Counted from the stretch's first letter, positions 24,849 through 36,024 are shown. The stretch is DNA of 64,000 nucleotides from Eriocheir sinensis (GCF_024679095.1 NW_026111183.1:716059-780058), one strand, 5' to 3'. Numbers and translations are program-made. Notes: a model not told the origin generated them from the letters alone.

Positions 24849-25023
24849 TAATAATCAGACAAATCAAATTCCTACTGTCGCGGAGAAGCCTCAGGCCCTG
24901 CAGTGGGTTATCCACCAGGGATCACTCTAAGCAGCAGATAAGGCAAAGCAGAAACCTAATGTGCACATATAACCTTTGTGTGGCACTGGATAACCTCACC
25001 TACTTATTTCTCTGAATTCCACT

Positions 25024-25515
25024 TACAGGTGCAGTGGTTAGCGTGCTTAGCTATGAATCTGCGGACCCGGGTTCGTATCCCAGCCCGGACAAAACGAGTG
25101 CAACCCACCCAGCTGTTGGGGGCTTCGTGGTGCAGTGGTTAGCACACTCGGCTCACAACCGAGAGAGCCCGGGTTCGATTCCCGGGCGGAGTGGAAAAAT
25201 TTGGGCGGCTTTTCCGATACCCTACGCATCTGTCCACCCAGCAGTGAATGGGTACCAGGTATTAATTGGGGGTTGTGTCCCGTCTCCTGGGGTCTGTTCC
25301 CTTCTCCTATAATTCCTTCCCCCTCCTGTCTCTCTCCGGCATATGACGACAGATGTTGCGCCGACTAAACGAAACTTTCCAACTTTTTCCACCCAGCTGT
25401 TCATCCTTCTTTTCGGGCTGATCGAGAAATGATTACCTGGGCACACCTGGTGAACATAAACTGTGGAAATACCGGGCTTCATACTGGCCCGTGTCCCCGG
25501 TAATGAGTTCTTCCT
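25024..25515 (+). mobile_element. Third tRNA-derived SINE (SINE-C), interrupted by SINE-A
   Basis: 25024-25095 has A-box-like GTGCAGTGGTTAGCG and B-box GGGTTCGTATCCC. Its body resumes at 25389 after a SINE-A copy. The 13-bp CCACCCAGCTGTT duplication brackets the SINE-A. Confidence 0.7.
25118..25388 (+). mobile_element. SINE-A with a perfect 13-bp target-site duplication
   Basis: Complete SINE-A with intact B box GGTTCGATTCCC and the anticodon loop CTCACAA. The duplicated CCACCCAGCTGTT at 25105-25117 and 25389-25401 marks its ends. Confidence 0.93.
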
Positions 25516-25517
25516 AC

Positions 25518-25986
25518 CTAAGTCTATATATACCAAGTCAAGTCACTGCTTCAAAACTGCGACCGGTACGCGCAGGAGGCGGTTTTGGGGCGGAGCAGCG
25601 GGATGACGTCACTTGGAGCCCCCCCCAAAAATACCCGCCAGTTCAGTGGTGACTAAAGTTGGGGCCGTATGTGCACTCTGGATGTGCATTCTCCCCTTCT
25701 TTCACAGCGCGTTCAGGCAAGCCACAGACGAAAAAATATGTCTTTTTATTGTGCGTGACTGTAATTTCAATGCCTACAAACGGCGGTGTGGGGTGTGAGG
25801 GAGGGCATGTTGAAGTGATTGATTTAAATTAGTCCGCCTTTCCTCGTTTTCTCTAAATCCCTGTTTCTACATTCTCTATAATTCTTTTATAGTTTGGCTC
25901 CAAGCAGTGTCACGCATAAACCACGCCTCGGCCGTGTCTCCTCCCACAAACCTGCGTATGACTTGACTTGGTGTATATAGACTTAG
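25518..25986. mobile_element. MITE-L, 28-bp terminal inverted repeats
   Basis: 25518-25545 and 25959-25986 are inverted repeats (CTAAGTCTATATA ... CAAGTCAAGTCA) with one mismatch. The roughly 410-bp interior, with a poly(C) run at 25620, encodes nothing recognisable. Confidence 0.75.
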
Positions 25987-26115
25987 CTTCCCACCACAGG
26001 CTCAAAGGAAGCGATGGAGTTGAGCACCGCAGCCACGCTCAGCTATAGTGGATGCACCCAGCTTTAACTTCACCTTTATATTGCACTAATGTAAATATAT
26101 TTTTTCTCTCTATAG

Positions 26116-26172
26116 GGAAGTGATGACATAGGCCACGAGGGACCGGATGGCAAAGCAGAAATGAGAGATCTG
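26116..26172 (+). CDS. Astacin-like gene exon 3: propeptide
   Basis: A CTCTCTATAG acceptor and a GTGAGT donor bound 57 nt (19 codons, phase 0). They encode an acidic segment that starts GSDDIGHEGPDG and ends EMRDL. It bridges exon 2 and the conserved propeptide in exon 4. Confidence 0.78.
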
Positions 26173-26226
26173 GTGAGTCTGAATAAAATTATAATGAATA
26201 CGTAAGTACTCCGCAATACACACTGT

Positions 26227-26689
26227 GGTTGGTATTATAAGACCATTTCGCTTCTAACATCAACTATTTCTAAAGGTCAAAGAGGGAGGCAATTGAGTTC
26301 TAATGAGTGTTTCTTTAGGTTCACGGTACAGAAGAAGGGACAAGCTACCATCAGGTCAAAAAAACTACTCCTGGAAATGCCCAACCGTCCTAGGAAAGCC
26401 TTGTCAAATAGGTGAACTTAAGCGACAAAATGTTTAGTAATACGGCCCTCTAGGGGTCGTATTTTAAAACATTTCGTCGCCCAAGTTCACATATTTGACA
26501 AGGCTTTCGTAAGAGTTGTGGGCATTTCCAGGAGTAGTTTTATGATCCTGGTGGTAGTTTGACCCTTCCTCTGTACCATGATCCTGAAGAAACACTCATT
26601 AGAACCCAATTGATCCCCTCTTTGACCTTTAGAAATAGCTGATGTGAGAAGAGAAACTGTCTTATAATACCGTCCAAATAGTTTCATCA
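26227..26689. mobile_element. Two MITE-M copies in inverted, abutting orientation
   Basis: 26227-26452 is plus and 26453-26689 is the reverse orientation. They meet at CCTCTAGGGG. Together they make an inverted repeat with arms of about 220 bp inside intron 3, capable of a long stem in the pre-mRNA. Confidence 0.85.
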
Positions 26690-26751
26690 CTTTTCTTCCT
26701 GTCAGCTATTCCGAATATTCTTTTATTCTTTCCTCCGTTTTTTTCATTAAG

Positions 26752-26938
26752 ACACGAGACTTCATGGAAACCAATCCTAGTGTTGTGAACGGCCACCAAG
26801 TCTTTGAAGGAGACATGGTCTTGACGGAGAGCCAGTGGCGAGCGGTCAGGGAGAGGAAGGCCCTTGCAGACCTCTCAGCGCGCTGGCCTGAACAGGGCGG
26901 CTTCCCCACCGTGCCCTACTACCTCGACACTACCGATT
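26752..26938 (+). CDS. Astacin-like gene exon 4: propeptide with aspartate switch
   Basis: A T-rich tract and CATTAAG acceptor precede 187 nt that end T|GTATGT (phase 1). Residues 70-74 are FEGDM, the astacin-family propeptide motif (FxGDx) whose Asp blocks the zinc in the proenzyme. RWPEQGGFPTVPYYL follows, the usual start of the mature protease after cleavage in the KALADLSARW region. Confidence 0.9.
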
Positions 26939-26991
26939 GTATGTAAAAATTATGTTTCCATTCACAAGCAGACAAAGACGAGCGTACAGTA

Positions 26992-27215
26992 TGGTCGGTA
27001 TTACAAGACACTTTCGCTTCTCACATCATCTATTTATAAAGCCCAAAGAGCGGGTCAGTCGGGTTCTAATGAGTGTTTATTGAGGTTCACGATACAGAAG
27101 AAGGGTCAAACTACCACCAGGGTCATAAAACTACTCCTGGAAATGCCCACAACTCCTACGAAAGCCTTGTCAAATATGTGTTCTTGGGAGGCGAAATGTC
27201 TTGTAATACGATCCT
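26992..27215 (+). mobile_element. MITE-M copy in intron 4
   Basis: Full-length match to 22863-23087, with TIR-like ends TGGTCGGTATTACAAGAC and TTGTAATACGATCC. Confidence 0.83.
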
Positions 27216-27363
27216 AAGAGTATTTGGCCTACTATCGAGATGTGTTAACATACTCAAAAGAACCTGAATTATAAATCTCGATTATATACGTTCAGTAACA
27301 CGGCCAGTCTCTTTCTTTATACCATAAAAAAATGTATGTTTTCGGTTTTCACCTCGGACTCAG

Positions 27364-27551
27364 CCGCCACTGTGGCTGCCATAAATGCAGGGATTGCTCA
27401 CTGGGAGCAAAACACCTGCATCAGATTCCAGCTCACGTCCAACCTCGCTCAACGGCACGTCAGGTTTTTTGAAGGGTCTGGATGCTGGTCGTATGTCGGC
27501 ATGCTGGCCCAGAATGGACAAGACATTTCCATTGGAAGTGGCTGCAAAGAA
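27364..27551 (+). CDS. Astacin-like gene exon 5: N-terminal catalytic subdomain
   Basis: The CGGACTCAG acceptor and GTAAGTATA donor bound 188 nt, entering in phase 1. Residues include AAINAGIAHWEQNTCIRF, the astacin helix with the conserved Cys, then GSGCWSYVGML, which matches crayfish astacin closely, and GSGCKE before the active site. Confidence 0.93.
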
Positions 27552-28002
27552 GTAAGTATACTATGGTAATATTATGTCGTAACACAATAAATTATATAGT
27601 TACCATACTGCACTCCCCAATACCGCTCACTCTACACTGGTTCTGCTCCCATGACATACTCTGTTCCCTCAACATTTAAAACTTATGCCACTTGGTTTAA
27701 CTGTCTTTCCATGCCTCTACTGATTCCTTGCATTAAACCTTCCCATGAAGTCTTCTCCTAGAAACCTTCCTCTATTAAGAAACCATACGAAAGTAAATGA
27801 AATTCAGGAGTCGCAGCTGTTTGCACAGAAGATGACAGCACCACAAAAACATTACCATTGATAACTAAATAATAATTAGTAATAATAAGAGATGAGATAA
27901 TGATGAATAACAATAACAAAAATAATGGTAGTTATTATAATTATCAATATTGGCATTGATATCATTATCATTGTCCTTATTTTGATCATATTACATGCAT
28001 TA

Positions 28003-28008
<6 letters not shown>
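27552..28008. other. Intron 5, AT-rich unique sequence
   Basis: No repeat family or ORF of interest seen up to the AT/GT microsatellite. Confidence 0.5.
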
Positions 28009-28086
<78 letters not shown>

Positions 28087-28089
28087 TAG

Positions 28090-28139
<50 letters not shown>
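28009..28139. repeat. (AT)n(GT)n microsatellite
   Basis: About 75 bp AT, a short AGATAGAT stretch, then about 42 bp GT. It ends 64 bp before exon 6. Confidence 0.97.
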
Positions 28140-28141
<2 letters not shown>

Positions 28142-28203
28142 TTATTTAGTTGCCAGAGGCTTGACAAAGTCTTAATAACATCGTTCTCCTCGACGCGGGT
28201 CAG

Positions 28204-28407
28204 CTCGGCACCGTCGCCCATGAGATCGGCCACGCCATTGGGTTCGTGCACGAGCAGAGTCGCCCCGACCGTGACGACTATGTGGTCATCAATTATGGCA
28301 ACATCCAAACTGGCAAGGAACACAACTTCAATAAGTACAGCACGTCAGTGGTCAACACCTACGGCATACCATACGACTACTCATCCGACATGCACTACGG
28401 CTCTACA
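28204..28407 (+). CDS. Astacin-like gene exon 6: zinc-binding active site
   Basis: 204 nt, phase 0 at both ends (acceptor GGGTCAG, donor GTGAGG). It contains HEIGHAIGFVHEQSRPDRD, with zinc ligands His183, His187 and His193, catalytic Glu184, and the Met-turn SSDMHYGS with Met240 and the zinc-switch Tyr242. All catalytic residues of the family are present, so an active peptidase is expected. Confidence 0.97.
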
Positions 28408-28539
28408 GTGAGGGACTTTGCATGAGTATGGTTTCCTTCTTATCATGATGACTATACGCTCCCTTATTGTAAAACGTCTCGTCGTCTTTGGGCCAGTTTT
28501 ACAGTCAAATACAGCAAGTTTGTGAGCTCCCCTACCAAA

Positions 28540-28801
28540 CTGGGGCTTCGTGGTGCAGTGGTTAGCACACTCGGCTCACAATCGAGAGAGCCCGGGTTCA
28601 ATTCCTGGGCGGAGTGGAAAAATTTGGGCGGCTTTTCTGATACCCTACGCCCCTGTCCACCCAGCAGTGAATGGGTACCAGGTATTAATCGGGGGTTGTG
28701 TCCCGTCTCCTGGGGTCTGTTCCCTTCTCCTATAATTCCTTCCCCCTCCTGTCTCTATCCGGCATATGACCACAGATGTTGCGCCGACTAAACCAAACTT
28801 T
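28540..28801 (+). mobile_element. SINE-A in intron 6
   Basis: Starts GGGGCTTCGTGGTGCAGTGG and has B box GGTTCAATTCC, body, and the end GCGCCGACTAAACCAAAC. 132 bp after exon 6. Confidence 0.92.
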
Positions 28802-29291
28802 CCTTTTCCCCAACTAAACACAAAATACGACGAAAATTCCTTGTAGGTCTAGTTGATATACAAAGGTGGAGGGAATTTTAGGAAACTACACAGGAAATCT
28901 CTTTACTAGTATATCATGTAATGAGTAGAAATAGCGGATCATTGTAGTGGATATGGTTTAGTTTGGGCGATAACAATGACAGAGGGCCAGTCTCACAGTT
29001 CCCCATGATGGGTTAGTAAGCTCCCAAACCAATAGCAGAGCCTTCGAAATTTTCTTGTATAGTGTCTGGTGTTTATATTTAAGTTCACAAATTTCATGAA
29101 ACTATACAGGAAGTCTTGTGTATTTAGTGTGGCATCGAAGACCTCCCCATTTTGGATTGTATGGGATTCTCTAGTTTGGTTCGGGCTGTTACGAAGACAC
29201 TGTTTTGGACTGTGAAATCGGCACAGAGTGTTGGACTGTCGAACTGGCCCTTAACTCCCCTCAGCAGACTCCCCCTTGACACATTTTTCAG
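28802..29291. other. Remainder of intron 6
   Basis: Unique-looking AT-rich sequence. It contains two short similar segments (GAAACTACACAGGAAATC near 28880 and GAAACTATACAGGAAGTC near 29097), suggesting an old duplication. No coding signal. Confidence 0.4.
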
Positions 29292-29418
29292 GGCTTCACC
29301 AACAACGGCCAGACGACCATCGCCACCCTATATCCCTTGGCGCAGGAGCTCATCGGCCAGCGCACGGGACTCTCTCACAGGGACATACTATTGGCCAACA
29401 CCATGTACGGCTGCATCG
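29292..29418 (+). CDS. Astacin-like gene exon 7: C-terminal catalytic subdomain
   Basis: A TTTTTCAG acceptor and GTGAGT donor (phase 1). Encodes GFTNNGQTTIATLYPLAQEL and LIGQRTGLSHRDILLAN ending MYGC, the family C-terminal signature (IGQRxGLSxxD and MYxC). Confidence 0.95.
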
Positions 29419-29445
29419 GTGAGTATGATATATGAGTAATTAAGG

Positions 29446-29640
29446 GGCTACTATTACACTGGGCAAATTTTCCGTGGATCTTCAGTCAAACCACGATTTC
29501 CGCTGGCGTGGTTCTCATTTGTTTCTTGTTATTGCTGCTGCTGATGATGATGGTGAGTAATACCGTCGTCCTTCGGTGAAATCTACCGTAGCTTTGGAAG
29601 ATCGTGGACATGCTATGCTGTGGTATACGGTCACTGTTCT
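29446..29640 (+). mobile_element. MITE-T, degraded copy
   Basis: Begins GGGGCTACTATTACACTGGG and carries the same long terminal arm as 40487-40737, with TTCCGTGGATCTTCAG and CCGCTGGCGTGGTTCT. The second arm is lost. Confidence 0.75.
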
Positions 29641-30247
29641 TCCCTTAAGTTGTGGCTGCCATTAATATTACTATAATTTACAAAATTAATTGCTTAATCT
29701 TCCTATTGATAAAAAAAAGGGGTGTTATATTGAACGTGTTGGAGTTCTAATTTCCACGTACAATTTTTTTTTCCAGGCAAAAAAACAAGAGAGTTAAGTG
29801 TAAGAGTGCTGAGTTGTAGTTTTCAATTTCCTTGGTAACAGAATAAATTTAATAGAATATTATATGAATTTGTGAAAAATGGTAGTTTCTAATTACTAAA
29901 TACTTGATGCTCACTTAATGTTCGTTATTTTTCTATGGTATATTGTAAACACGGCCAATTGCTTTTCATCAGTTTTTAGTGCCCTGTTCTCTGCAGTAAA
30001 AGTATCTGAAAGAATAAATTTTAATTTGAAGTTTATATGTATGATACATCAGTCTTAACCACTTAAATGTGGTTATGCTTTACCATAATTTGATCATTAC
30101 CTTCAAAGTCTTTTTATGACACACTTGCCATATTTTCTGTGTTACTGCTAAATACAATAACACAAATTGTCCCTAATGTTTGTCAGAGAGGCCTCAGAAT
30201 TACCCTAAAAACTCCGCGCTTCTCTCGCTCCAACCACCCAGCATTTT
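29641..30247. other. Intron 7, AT-rich unique sequence
   Basis: Nothing recognised apart from short A/T runs. Confidence 0.45.
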
Positions 30248-30469
30248 GAGCTGGGCTAAGACACCATCGCTTCTCACATCAACTATTTCTAAAGGTCAAA
30301 GAGGGGATCAATCTGGTTTTCATAAGTGTTTTTTAAGGTTCATGGCACAGAAGAAGGGTCAAACTACCACCAGGGCCATAAAACTACCCCTGGAAAGGCC
30401 TACAGCTCCTACGAAAGACATGTCAAATATGTGAACTTGGGCGACGAAATGTTTTAAAATACGACCCTA
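30248..30469 (+). mobile_element. MITE-M copy in intron 7
   Basis: Matches 26992-27215 from the CATCGCTTCTCACATCAACT block to the terminal AAAATACGACCCTA. Confidence 0.82.
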
Positions 30470-30499
30470 AGCCCCAATGTTTCAAGGTCCTAAATACGC

Positions 30500-31262
30500 C
30501 CCTGGTCTCCAATCATTTACATTCCGCAGCAGTGTTGCCTCCCTGTTCCCAACCAATATTTTCATCCTGACTGCGAGGGGAGGAGGCATGCTTTAAAAAA
30601 AATGTCTGTTCAGAGCATGAAAGCGTTTCATGGTGTGGCAGACTCCTGAATTCCCATGAGTGCGGCGCTGCCAGTTCGACCGCCAATTATCAGATTAGCA
30701 CCGTCTCCCTACCTACCCACCCACAACCCACCTGTATATCTCTCTCTCTCCCTCTCGACCCGGGGAGGAGACACCTGACCACCACCACCACCACCACCAC
30801 CACCACCACCAAAACGTGGCACCATGGGAAAAAATCGTTGCCACATGTCAGAATTTATACAAATCGCTTTTATAATCCTAAACATCGACACTCATTGTTC
30901 TATGTAGCTTCCTTTACTATATACATAATATATAAAATATCACTTTCAACTAGCACATGAATGTGAAATAAGAGAGAGACGCATGTACGAAGGTTGATTT
31001 GACAGCATGGCTAGAGGTAAACGACGATACCAGCTCCACCCTGAACCGACTTCATGCTCTGAACAGACTATAACTGCATGCCTCCTCCCCTCCGCGGCCT
31101 CACACGACTTTGAACTCTTGCTCACCCCTATCCTAGCCAAATCCCTTATGCAAGTGTTAACCAGCATTTTCATTCCTTCGTCCCTTTCTTTGATAATGTC
31201 TGACACAGCCTTCCTTGGTCTGTATTTCCTCCTGTCTGTGACTTGAACTCCTTCCTATACTG
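30500..31262 (+). mobile_element. Family C fragments (two pieces) with a short (CCA)n
   Basis: 30522-30596 and 31040-31262 match the family C 3' RT region (nucleotide blocks for ADCSSELANCM and the downstream QxLTSIFIPS shadow frame). Between them are unassigned sequence and a 33-bp CCA run at 30778-30811. Confidence 0.7.
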
Positions 31263-31263
31263 A

Positions 31264-31535
31264 AGGGGGGCTTCGTGGTGCAGTGGTTAGCACACTCGGC
31301 TCACAACCGAGAGAGCCCGGGCTCGATTCCCGGGCGGAGTGGAAAAACTCGTGCGGCTTTTCCGATACTCTACGCCCCTGTCCACCCAGCAGTGAATGGG
31401 TACCAGGTATTAATCGGGTATTGTGTCCCGTCTCCTGGGATCTGTTCCCTTCTATAATTTCTCCCCCTTCTGTCTCTCTCCGGCATATGACCACAGATGT
31501 TGCGCCGACTAAACGAAACTTTCCAACTTTCCTAT
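31264..31535 (+). mobile_element. SINE-A in intron 7
   Basis: Full-length element with CTCGGCTCACAACCGAG loop and GGGCTCGATTCCC B box. The end is GCGCCGACTAAACGAAAC. The duplicated CTTCCTATACTGAA / CTTTCCTATACTGAA at both ends is a likely target-site duplication. Confidence 0.92.
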
Positions 31536-31829
31536 ACTGAAAAATGAGCACGTTTGCTTACTCGGACTTATTGTAGGAATTTATCTTTTTTACAAATAAT
31601 GTTTATATCGCTCCTATTTTAACACTCGCCAGGCTTCAACCACCATTACTTTTTCGAACCGTTTCCATCGGCGAAGTATCCATGCACTTACCATGCACTT
31701 TGAATTACATGATGAAAAAATCCCATCGCGATAGGTAACAAACATGTATGCATATGGTAAGGTATTAGTATTAAATAATTTGACCGTCAACACCAACTAC
31801 AATGATCAACAATTTTCATTTTTTTAAAG

Positions 31830-31964
31830 ATAAGTGGCTTGCTGCTTGCGGAGTGGACGCCGACCCCTGCCAGAACGGCGGGTTTTATGGAGAAGGCTGC
31901 GCTTGTGTGTGTCCCTCGGGCACCTCAGGGGCCAACTGTGAGACGGTGACGGGAGACTACTACG
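31830..31964 (+). CDS. Astacin-like gene exon 8: EGF-like domain
   Basis: 135 nt in phase 1-1 (acceptor TTTAAAG, donor GTGATT, weak but in frame). Six cysteines are arranged as in EGF: AACGVDADPCQNGG then CACVCPSGTSGANC. In astacins this follows the protease domain and mediates protein contacts. Confidence 0.92.
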
Positions 31965-32266
31965 GTGATTGGCCGCCCCTTTGCACACCTTGTCTCTGGA
32001 GCTCTCAGAATACTTGTTCTCTTTGTTCCTCTGTAGTGAGGAAGCACCTTACGATAGCTTGGCTCTTGGGATAAAAAAGGATAACAGTTCAATCTTCAAT
32101 TACAGTGTAGTCCAAGAATTCCTCATTAAATTATATCTATAGTTCAGCGAACCTTTTTGAAAACTTGGAATGATTCAGTGACTATATTATCGTTCTTTTT
32201 CTAGTGGATTATGCAAAATCAGGCTGTTTCGGCATAACTGTTGACACCAAACCTCGTCTTCCACAG

Positions 32267-32350
32267 ACGAGTTGACGAATCCCTGCACTGAGAAAGTAAC
32301 TCAGGAAGGCACCCTCACCTCGCCGGGCTATCCAAGCAACTACCCAAAGA
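32267..32350 (+). CDS. Astacin-like gene exon 9: start of CUB1
   Basis: CTTCCACAG acceptor and GTGAGT donor, 84 nt in phase 1. Encodes the first CUB strand with NPCTEKVTQEGTLTSPGYPS and NYP. A CR1-B retrotransposon lies 8 bp after the donor. Confidence 0.93.
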
Positions 32351-32358
32351 GTGAGTGA

Positions 32359-32720
<362 letters not shown>

Positions 32721-32806
32721 TCTACAGAAGCCAGACACAGTGTGTGTGAGCGGGCTCCCGTTGTGTGGTGTGTTCACCCTCTGTTCCGTTCTCCCTGCCC
32801 CGCCAG

Positions 32807-32972
32807 TCCAGTGCGTCAAGTGGATTGTAGCTCCCGCATGCCACGTGCCCAGAGTGACCTTCTCAGACTTTTACCTGTACGGAGAGAATCCCTACTGCGG
32901 ATCGACTACAGAGACGTGCTGCTACTTTGATGGCCTGGAGATCAGAACCGACAACTTGTACGACGGTGAAGT
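32807..32972 (+). CDS. Astacin-like gene exon 10: CUB1 middle
   Basis: Acceptor CCCCGCCAG, donor GTGAGT, 166 nt, phase 1 to 2. Encodes CVKWIVAPACHVPRVTFSDF and YFDGLEIRTDN, with CUB cysteines and the Asp-rich edge. The first in-frame acceptor was chosen because the next CAG four bases on breaks the CUB frame. Confidence 0.93.
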
Positions 32973-33007
32973 GTGAGTATACAGAGACCCTGCTCGCTCT
33001 GCCATTT

Positions 33008-33345
33008 TTTTTTTTTTTTTTTACGTGTACGCCTGTAGCGCCGGTAGGCTCTCTTGAGGGGCCTGGATGGAAGTCGACCCCAGCTCGTCATGGCGCAGGC
33101 AGGTGTTTGTAGTGGCGTCATCTTCTCTTGGCTCATGCTGTCCCCGGAACTCGTTCTTGATTCACTTGGACGGTTTCCTCTAGAGTCCGGGTTGATGGGT
33201 GGTCTTCAGGACAGCATGTGGGTAGTTTTAAGCCACTCGGCGGTGACTGAAAAATCCGAGGTGGTAGCGTGGGGATTCGAACCCGTGTCGTCCATCACGC
33301 GGTGAATGTGGGCCCAGCACGCTACCACTCAGCCACCGCCTACCT
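33008..33345 (-). mobile_element. SINE-B, minus, in intron 10
   Basis: Poly(T), tail module, body and tRNA-like head (GGGGATTCGAACCC in the displayed strand). It ends GCCACCGCC. Confidence 0.88.
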
Positions 33346-34514
33346 GCCCGGTGACGGCGAGCAAGGCTGCCACTGTTACTGTTACAAGGCGTATTCACTT
33401 CTAATTATTACGTAACAAGTTTAGTTTGTGATATTCCTTTGTGCCACTAAACTTGCACGATGGTGACCGTTTTTGGACCCTCCTTTTCTTGTATTTGTAT
33501 CTTTATATTTTATTTTATTTGCATCAACGTGTATTAAAACAACTCTTTTATCACTCATTAATTACTCCATAAATGATTTCACCGTCTCGTATCCCTGGTA
33601 GCGTGATCCGGCTTTAAGTTGTTATTGGAGACTGGTGTTCGGGGATAAACAAGGGAAAAAGAAAATTTACATTTATTTAAAATTAAATGAAAGTAATTTC
33701 CTTACGCAATATTCTATGCTCAGACGATCATAACACTGGCATATTCAGCAATGGATACAACATATGACAAACGACATGCCTGAAACATAATACTACAATA
33801 TGTGCCCAGTTGTTGCCAATAATAATAACACTCGTCATTCCACAAGCAGTGGTTTGTATCTCTCTGCTTACATCACAATCATTATGTACACTCCTCACAA
33901 TTCCTAATAACACATTCCTATAGTATAATCTACTACAATTCACGGAAACATCAAATTATACCACACCCAGTGGTTTTACCTTTGCTTTACATCGCAATAA
34001 AATAATCACAATCCTGTCCCACTCACAATCCTACTACACATCTCCTACATTATAATCTCCAGGACAATACAGTCGGTTTCCCTTAGATCCTCGAATTTCT
34101 ACTCACGATTAAGATCACAACAGCCATTCTCAGCTGAGTGAGTAGAGCAGCTCTGCTTGAAGCGAGAGCAAGGCTCAGTCTGCTTATACCACCGACTTCT
34201 AGGTCACATTTTTCTTTGCTTGAGGCGGACCTACATCCTTGACACGCCTTAATTTTCTACATAACCAGTAACCAATACTTCCTGTCAACAACCATTGGCT
34301 CGCTCATTATGTTGTACTATTGTTTACTACTCCTGCTATTCGTGATTCACTCTAAAGACACTCCCACAGTGACTTCTCTGTTCAGTTATTCGCTTATAGC
34401 ATGTCGTCACGACTGACGTCACATGTTCAGAGTCTTTTGAATGGTCATCCACACATTGTGACCACGCCTACTGGGTATCTGTTTTCTGTATCTGGGTCTG
34501 GGTATCTGTTTTCC
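33346..34514. other. Remainder of intron 10, largely unique
   Basis: AT-rich with no large ORF. A CAATAATCACAATC-type imperfect repeat recurs between 33820 and 34080 (CACTCRTCATTCC, ACATCRCAATAA), suggesting an old tandem. No repeat family was recognised. Confidence 0.45.
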
Positions 34515-34945
34515 GTTACCCTCCTCGTTACCCTCCTTGTTAGTGTTTGTCCTATCAGATGTTTACACTGTTGTATATCTGTTACCCTCCTTGTTAGTGT
34601 TTTTCCTATCAGATGTTTACACTGTTGTATATCTGTTAATCTTGTTAGTGTTTGTCCTGTCAGATGTTTACACTGTTGTATATCTGTTACCCTCCTTGTT
34701 AGTGTTTGTCCTATCAGATGTTTACACTGTTGTATATCTGTTACCCTCCTTGCTAGTGTTTGTCCTGTCAGATATTTACACTGTTGTATATCTGTTACCC
34801 TCCTTGCTAGTGTTTGTCCTGTCAGATATTTACACTGTTGTATATCTGTTACCCTCCTTGTTAGTGTTTGTCCTGTCAGATGTTTACACTGTTGTATATC
34901 TGTTACCCTCCTTGCTAGTGTTTGTCCTGTCAGATGTTTACGCCT
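34515..34945. repeat. 54-bp minisatellite in intron 10
   Basis: About eight units containing GTTACCCTCCTTGTTAGTGT and TTACACTGTTGTATATCT. The 54-bp period is a multiple of three, so it leaves long spurious ORFs (repeats of LLPSLLVFVLSDVYTVVY). It ends 83 bp before exon 11. Confidence 0.95.
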
Positions 34946-35027
34946 GTGTTGTTATGGTCATTCTTCTGTTTGTTCGTTTTCTGGGTCCCGACACCGTGAC
35001 CACTCAAGCTCTTCCATTCCTCGGCAG

Positions 35028-35168
35028 GTATTGTGGCACGGACATCACTGCAGGCCAGACCTTCACTGGAACCGGTCAAGAGATGGTTTTATACTTCAGG
35101 GCGATAAGTAATAATCTTCGCAGGGGATGGTCTGCCCAAATCACCTTTGTGCCGCAACCGGGATGCAC
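35028..35168 (+). CDS. Astacin-like gene exon 11: end of CUB1
   Basis: Acceptor CCTCGGCAG, donor GTAAGT, 141 nt, phase 2-2. Encodes VYCGTDITAGQTFTGTGQEM and GWSAQITFVPQPGC, the YCG and final strand of CUB1. Confidence 0.93.
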
Positions 35169-35321
35169 GTAAGTGACAAAAAAAAGAGGGATGGGAGAGT
35201 CTCAGGACCAGTGAAGAGTAGAATCACCCTTCTGCGTTGTACCATCATCAGCCTGTGTTTATTCGTAGATCGCAAATATTTTACGTCCTAACGATTCCTT
35301 TATTTTTTTTTATTTCTTCAG

Positions 35322-35901
35322 AACCACCACTGCAGAAACCTCCACCACCACCACCACCACAGCAACAACAACCACCACTACAGAACCCACCACCACCACC
35401 ACCACAGCAACAACCACCACTACAGAACCCACCACCACAGCAACAACCACCACTACAGAACCCACCACCACAGCAACAACCACCACTACAGAACCCACCA
35501 CCACCACCACCACAGCAACAACCACCACTACAGAACCCACCACCACAGCAACAACCACCACTACAGAACCCACCACCACCACCACAGCAACAACCAACAC
35601 TACAGAACCCACCACCACAGCAACAACCACCACTACAGAACCCACCACCACCACCACAGCAACAACCACCACTACAGAACCCACCACCACCACCACCACA
35701 GCAACAACCACCACTACAGAACCCACCACCACCACTACAGAACCCACCACCACCACAGCAACAACCACCACCACCACCACCAGCCCACCACCACCTAGAT
35801 GTTTAATTCAGGCTGTCAACGGAGTGTTCTACTGGTCCTCCCCCGGCTTCGGCATCACCAACTACCCGAATAACTTCAACTGCGCAGTGCGAGGATTTTC
35901 G
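35322..35901 (+). CDS. Astacin-like gene exon 12: Thr-rich linker and start of CUB2
   Basis: Acceptor TTTCTTCAG, donor GTATGT, 580 nt, phase 2 to 0. In the frame set by exon 11 the repeat reads as Thr runs punctuated by TEP and TAT (about eleven TTEP units), a probable O-glycosylated mucin-like spacer of about 150 residues. It then gives RCLIQAVNGVFYWSSPGFGI and TNYPNNFNCA, the beginning of CUB2. The Pro/Gln reading is a different frame and does not join the neighbours. Confidence 0.92.
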
Positions 35902-36024
35902 GTATGTGCCTTACTTTTCTGGCCGTGGTGGGCGAGGCAAGTAATAGCTCATTCCAGCGTCACAAGGCGTCCATGATATTACGAGACATGATATTCTATA
36001 CCAGAGGAGAAGAAAGCCGAGTTA

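Noticed and set aside
25613..25798. 61-codon ORF as part of a THAP-type protein
   Set aside because: No THAP Cys/His pattern on closer reading; it lies between the inverted ends of MITE-L.
34537..35172. 211-codon hydrophobic ORF as a membrane protein
   Set aside because: It is the 54-bp intronic minisatellite; it overlaps exon 11 out of frame.
35237..35806. Pro/Gln-rich ORF on plus and Val-rich ORF on minus
   Set aside because: Exon 11 and exon 13 phases and the CUB2 start all require the Thr frame; the others are shadows.
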